Below are positions 6,174 to 7,932 of a DNA stretch of 7,932 bases, in pieces. How positions within the stretch are numbered: position 1 is the first letter of the stretch; every line of letters starts with the position of its first letter. The position numbers and the translations under genes were made by a program. Origin of the DNA: an uncultured Lachnospiraceae bacterium. GTDB taxonomy: Bacteria; Bacillota; Clostridia; Lachnospirales; Lachnospiraceae. The notes under the pieces were generated by a model, which had not been told where the DNA came from, made no database searches, and saw only the letters and a list, made by a program, of their open reading frames with translations. The stretch is taken from NCBI GenBank assembly GCA_900313745.1, contig OMSM01000006.1, positions 1 through 7,932 on the forward strand, read 5' to 3'.

Positions 6174-7091
6174 ATGAACAATCTTGAAAGAAAATTCGGA
6201 AAATACGCGATAAGGAACCTGTCGCTTGCGCTTATCCTGTGCTACGGGTTCGGCTACCTGATCCAGATGGTAAACAGCGGCTTTCTTGACTTCCTTACGC
6301 TGGACCCCTGGCGTATCGTTCACGGCCAGATCTGGCGCGTGATCACCTGGGTGATCATCCCTCCGGATTCCTCCAACCTCTTCTTTACGCTGATCATGCT
6401 CTTTTTCTATTACAGCATCGGCACTGTGCTCGAGCGCACCTGGGGGACCTGGCAGTACAACGTCTATATTTTCTCGGGAATACTCTTTACCGTCGCCGGA
6501 TCGCTCGTGATGCTCGCGGCGGCGTACCTTCTCGACGGCGGAACCATCGCGATGGCTGGCGAGGCGCTGTATTTCAGGACGTACGCGAGAGCGTTCTCCA
6601 CTTACTACATCAACATGTCCATTTTCCTTGCCTACGCGGTGACCTACCCGGAGATGCAGGTGCTGTTCATGCTGTTCATCCCTCTTAAGGTGAAGTACCT
6701 CGGCATTCTCTATCTTGTGATCCTCGGAATAGATTTCCTGCAGGGCAATTTCGTGCTGAAGATCGCGATTCTTGCCTCCCTCCTCAACTTTATCCTGCTG
6801 TGGATAAGGTCGAGGAACTGGAGACGCATCTCGCCCTCGGAGATGAAGAGAAGAAGGGACTTCAGGAGATCCTATGAGGCAGGAGCGAGGGGGTCCGGCG
6901 GATATCAGGGATCTCCCGCAGCGAAAATGCGCCCGCAGGCGGGGATGGCAGTACACCGCTGCGCAATATGCGGAAGGACCGAGCTCGATGATCCTTCCCT
7001 TGAGTTCCGCTACTGCAGCAAGTGCGAGGGAAATTACGAGTACTGTCAGGATCATTTGTTTACCCACGTGCACGTGAAGAAGGAAAACTAA
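6174..7091 (+). CDS. Rhomboid-like membrane protein with zinc-ribbon-like tail, probably not a protease
   Basis: 305 residues with about six membrane segments (roughly 14-33, 68-86, 96-120, 143-160, 162-187, 192-211). Rhomboid features are the WRVITWVI stretch after the first segment, the LERTWGTWQYNVY motif (86-98) like the lE..wGs element, and IPLKVKYL (169-176) after the fourth segment. Catalytic parts look missing: the GxSG serine motif is replaced by NMSI (147-150), and the last segment, LASLLNFILLW (200-210), has no histidine where rhomboid proteases carry HLGG. After a basic, Gly-rich linker (about 213-258) comes a metal-site-like tail, C-x2-C (263, 266), C-x2-C (281, 284), Cys291, His294, His298, His300. 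AAAGGA 11 bp before the ATG supports the start. The sigma-like gene follows after 43 bp. A derlin/iRhom-like substrate-handling or membrane regulatory role is inferred; a divergent active protease using Ser149 cannot be excluded. Confidence 0.8.
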   Translation: MNNLERKFGKYAIRNLSLALILCYGFGYLIQMVNSGFLDFLTLDPWRIVHGQIWRVITWVIIPPDSSNLFFTLIMLFFYYSIGTVLERTWGTWQYNVYIFSGILFTVAGSLVMLAAAYLLDGGTIAMAGEALYFRTYARAFSTYYINMSIFLAYAVTYPEMQVLFMLFIPLKVKYLGILYLVILGIDFLQGNFVLKIAILASLLNFILLWIRSRNWRRISPSEMKRRRDFRRSYEAGARGSGGYQGSPAAKMRPQAGMAVHRCAICGRTELDDPSLEFRYCSKCEGNYEYCQDHLFTHVHVKKEN

Positions 7092-7134
7092 AGCGGGCTG
7101 GGGAAATTTTGCGGAAGAAGACCAGGGAGCAGTG

Positions 7135-7887
7135 ATGAGCAGTTTACCTGAAGAGCGGCGCTTTCTCGAGGCGCTTAAGGAACTTCTTAAGACGGCCAGG
7201 GCAGCCGGGGGAGTCGTCACAGAGGACGAAATAGAAGAAAGCTTTGCCGGGCTCGACCTCAAGGAGGAGCAGCTTGGCCAGGTGAGGGAATACCTCGCAG
7301 CGAACGGGATAGGCGTCAATGAGGAACTTCCTCTCTCCGAGCGGCTCTCCGAGGAGGAGAACGCCTACCTGAACGATTATATGGAGGCGGTTTCGGCGAT
7401 TCCGGTCCCGGATTCCGGAGTGCTGGACGCGGTGAAGCTGTCCGCGATGGCCGGAGAGGCGGAGGCACAGAACCGCCTTGCGGAATTCATGCTCTCCCGG
7501 GTTGTGGACATCGCAAAACTCTACCTTGGGCAGGGTGTCTACCTTGAGGACCTGATCGGTGCGGGAAACGAGGCCCTCACCAGGGCGGTCAAGATGCTTG
7601 CTCCGCTGGAAGGACCCGAAGAGGTGGACGGAGTCCTCGCGAGAAGGATCATGGACGCGATGGAAGACCTTGTGGCGATGAATCTTGATGACAGCGCCCT
7701 GGAGAGTGAGATCGAGGACAAGGTCAACCGGGTGGCGGACAAGGCGAGGGAACTCGCGGAGGATCTTGGGCATAAGGTCACGGCGGAGGAACTTGCCGGG
7801 GAGGGTGAGCTCTCCCTGGAGGAGATCATGGAGGCAATCCGGTTTTCGGGCAGTAAAATCGAGGATATCGAGTACGGAAGCCTCTGA
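7135..7887 (+). CDS. Sigma-70-like protein lacking -10 melting residues and region 4
   Basis: 250 acidic, cytoplasmic residues. The ATG at 7135 is preferred because AGGGAG (7124-7129) lies 5 bp upstream; the GTG at 7132 is too close. Domain order copies a primary sigma factor. Residues 8-62 resemble region 1.1 (GVVTEDEIEESF, then EQLGQVREYLAANGIGV). Residues 79-118 resemble region 1.2 (YLNDYMEAVSAIPVP to EAEAQNRLAEFML). Residues 119-155 match regions 2.1-2.2, the core-polymerase-binding helix (SRVVDIAKLYLGQGVYLEDL, then GAGNEALTRAVKML). The part equivalent to 2.3-2.4 keeps its length but reads VDGVLARRIMDAMEDL in place of the aromatic FSTYATWWIRQA type, and 190-237 resemble region 3 (VNRVADKARELAEDLGHKVTAEELA). 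The protein ends with no region 4. It should therefore bind core polymerase yet not melt or read a normal promoter. It could be an anti-sigma-like competitor or accessory subunit. Whether it is a functional family or a decaying paralogue is open; the frame is intact. Confidence 0.75.
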   Translation: MSSLPEERRFLEALKELLKTARAAGGVVTEDEIEESFAGLDLKEEQLGQVREYLAANGIGVNEELPLSERLSEEENAYLNDYMEAVSAIPVPDSGVLDAVKLSAMAGEAEAQNRLAEFMLSRVVDIAKLYLGQGVYLEDLIGAGNEALTRAVKMLAPLEGPEEVDGVLARRIMDAMEDLVAMNLDDSALESEIEDKVNRVADKARELAEDLGHKVTAEELAGEGELSLEEIMEAIRFSGSKIEDIEYGSL

Positions 7888-7932
7888 CGGCGCGGCAGTG
7901 ACGCAGAGCTTTATGCGCGGTGCGGGTGCCCG

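Noticed and set aside
6114..7319. 401-codon minus-strand open frame
   Set aside because: Spans the rhomboid-like gene, its leader and the start of the sigma-like gene on the opposite strand; composition is typical of an antisense shadow and it has no motifs.
7144..7773. 209-codon minus-strand open frame
   Set aside because: Antisense to the sigma-like gene, whose own frame shows ordered sigma regions.
7888..7932. Possible start of another gene at ATG 7913
   Set aside because: No credible ribosome site precedes it and only six full codons remain in the window.

Overview
The window looks like a chromosomal segment of an anaerobic member of the Clostridia, most likely a GC-rich Lachnospiraceae relative. 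This rests on the very long fused acyl-CoA dehydratase activase-type protein, strong AGGAGG-like ribosome sites, consensus sigma-A promoters in AT-rich intergenic DNA and U-tailed intrinsic terminators. The assignment is inference; no rRNA or other taxonomic marker is present.

Layout: (1) 1-687 (+) is the 3' half of glyA (serine hydroxymethyltransferase), closed by a strong intrinsic terminator (738-769). (2) 827-1188 (+) is a separate transcription unit. It has a near-perfect sigma-A promoter (TTGACA, 17 bp, TATGAT), about 325 nt of purine-rich RNA with many short hairpins and no credible reading frame, and a strong terminator. I read it as a standalone structured non-coding RNA and could not assign a class. 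(3) 1199-1383 is a gene-free stretch packed with inverted repeats: a hairpin of about 79 nt, a hairpin with tandem G-A mismatches, an 11-bp hairpin that may terminate the gene on the minus strand, and three copies of one 8-mer. (4) 1416-5843 (-) is a 1475-residue protein with two BcrAD/BadFG-type activase domains, a cysteine-rich DUF2229-like segment and a dehydratase-component-like C-terminal half. (5) 5844-6173 is a divergent control region with a consensus promoter on the minus strand, a leader with two mutually exclusive hairpins, three 11-bp-phased direct repeats resembling a response-regulator box, and a weaker extended -10 promoter on the plus strand. (6) 6174-7091 (+) is a rhomboid-fold membrane protein that seems to have lost its catalytic residues and carries a C-terminal zinc-ribbon-like tail. 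(7) 7135-7887 (+), 43 bp further on and probably co-transcribed, is a sigma-70-like protein. It keeps regions 1.1, 1.2, 2.1, 2.2 and part of 3 but has lost the aromatic residues of region 2.3 and all of region 4.

No pathway links all the genes. glyA is one-carbon metabolism; the activase-like protein belongs to a radical/iron-sulfur enzyme family but has no dehydratase partner here. The most unusual content is the unassigned RNA (862-1188) and the pair of apparently degenerate proteins, pseudo-rhomboid plus promoter-blind sigma-like protein, which could form a regulatory module. The last 45 bases (7888-7932) show no supported feature.
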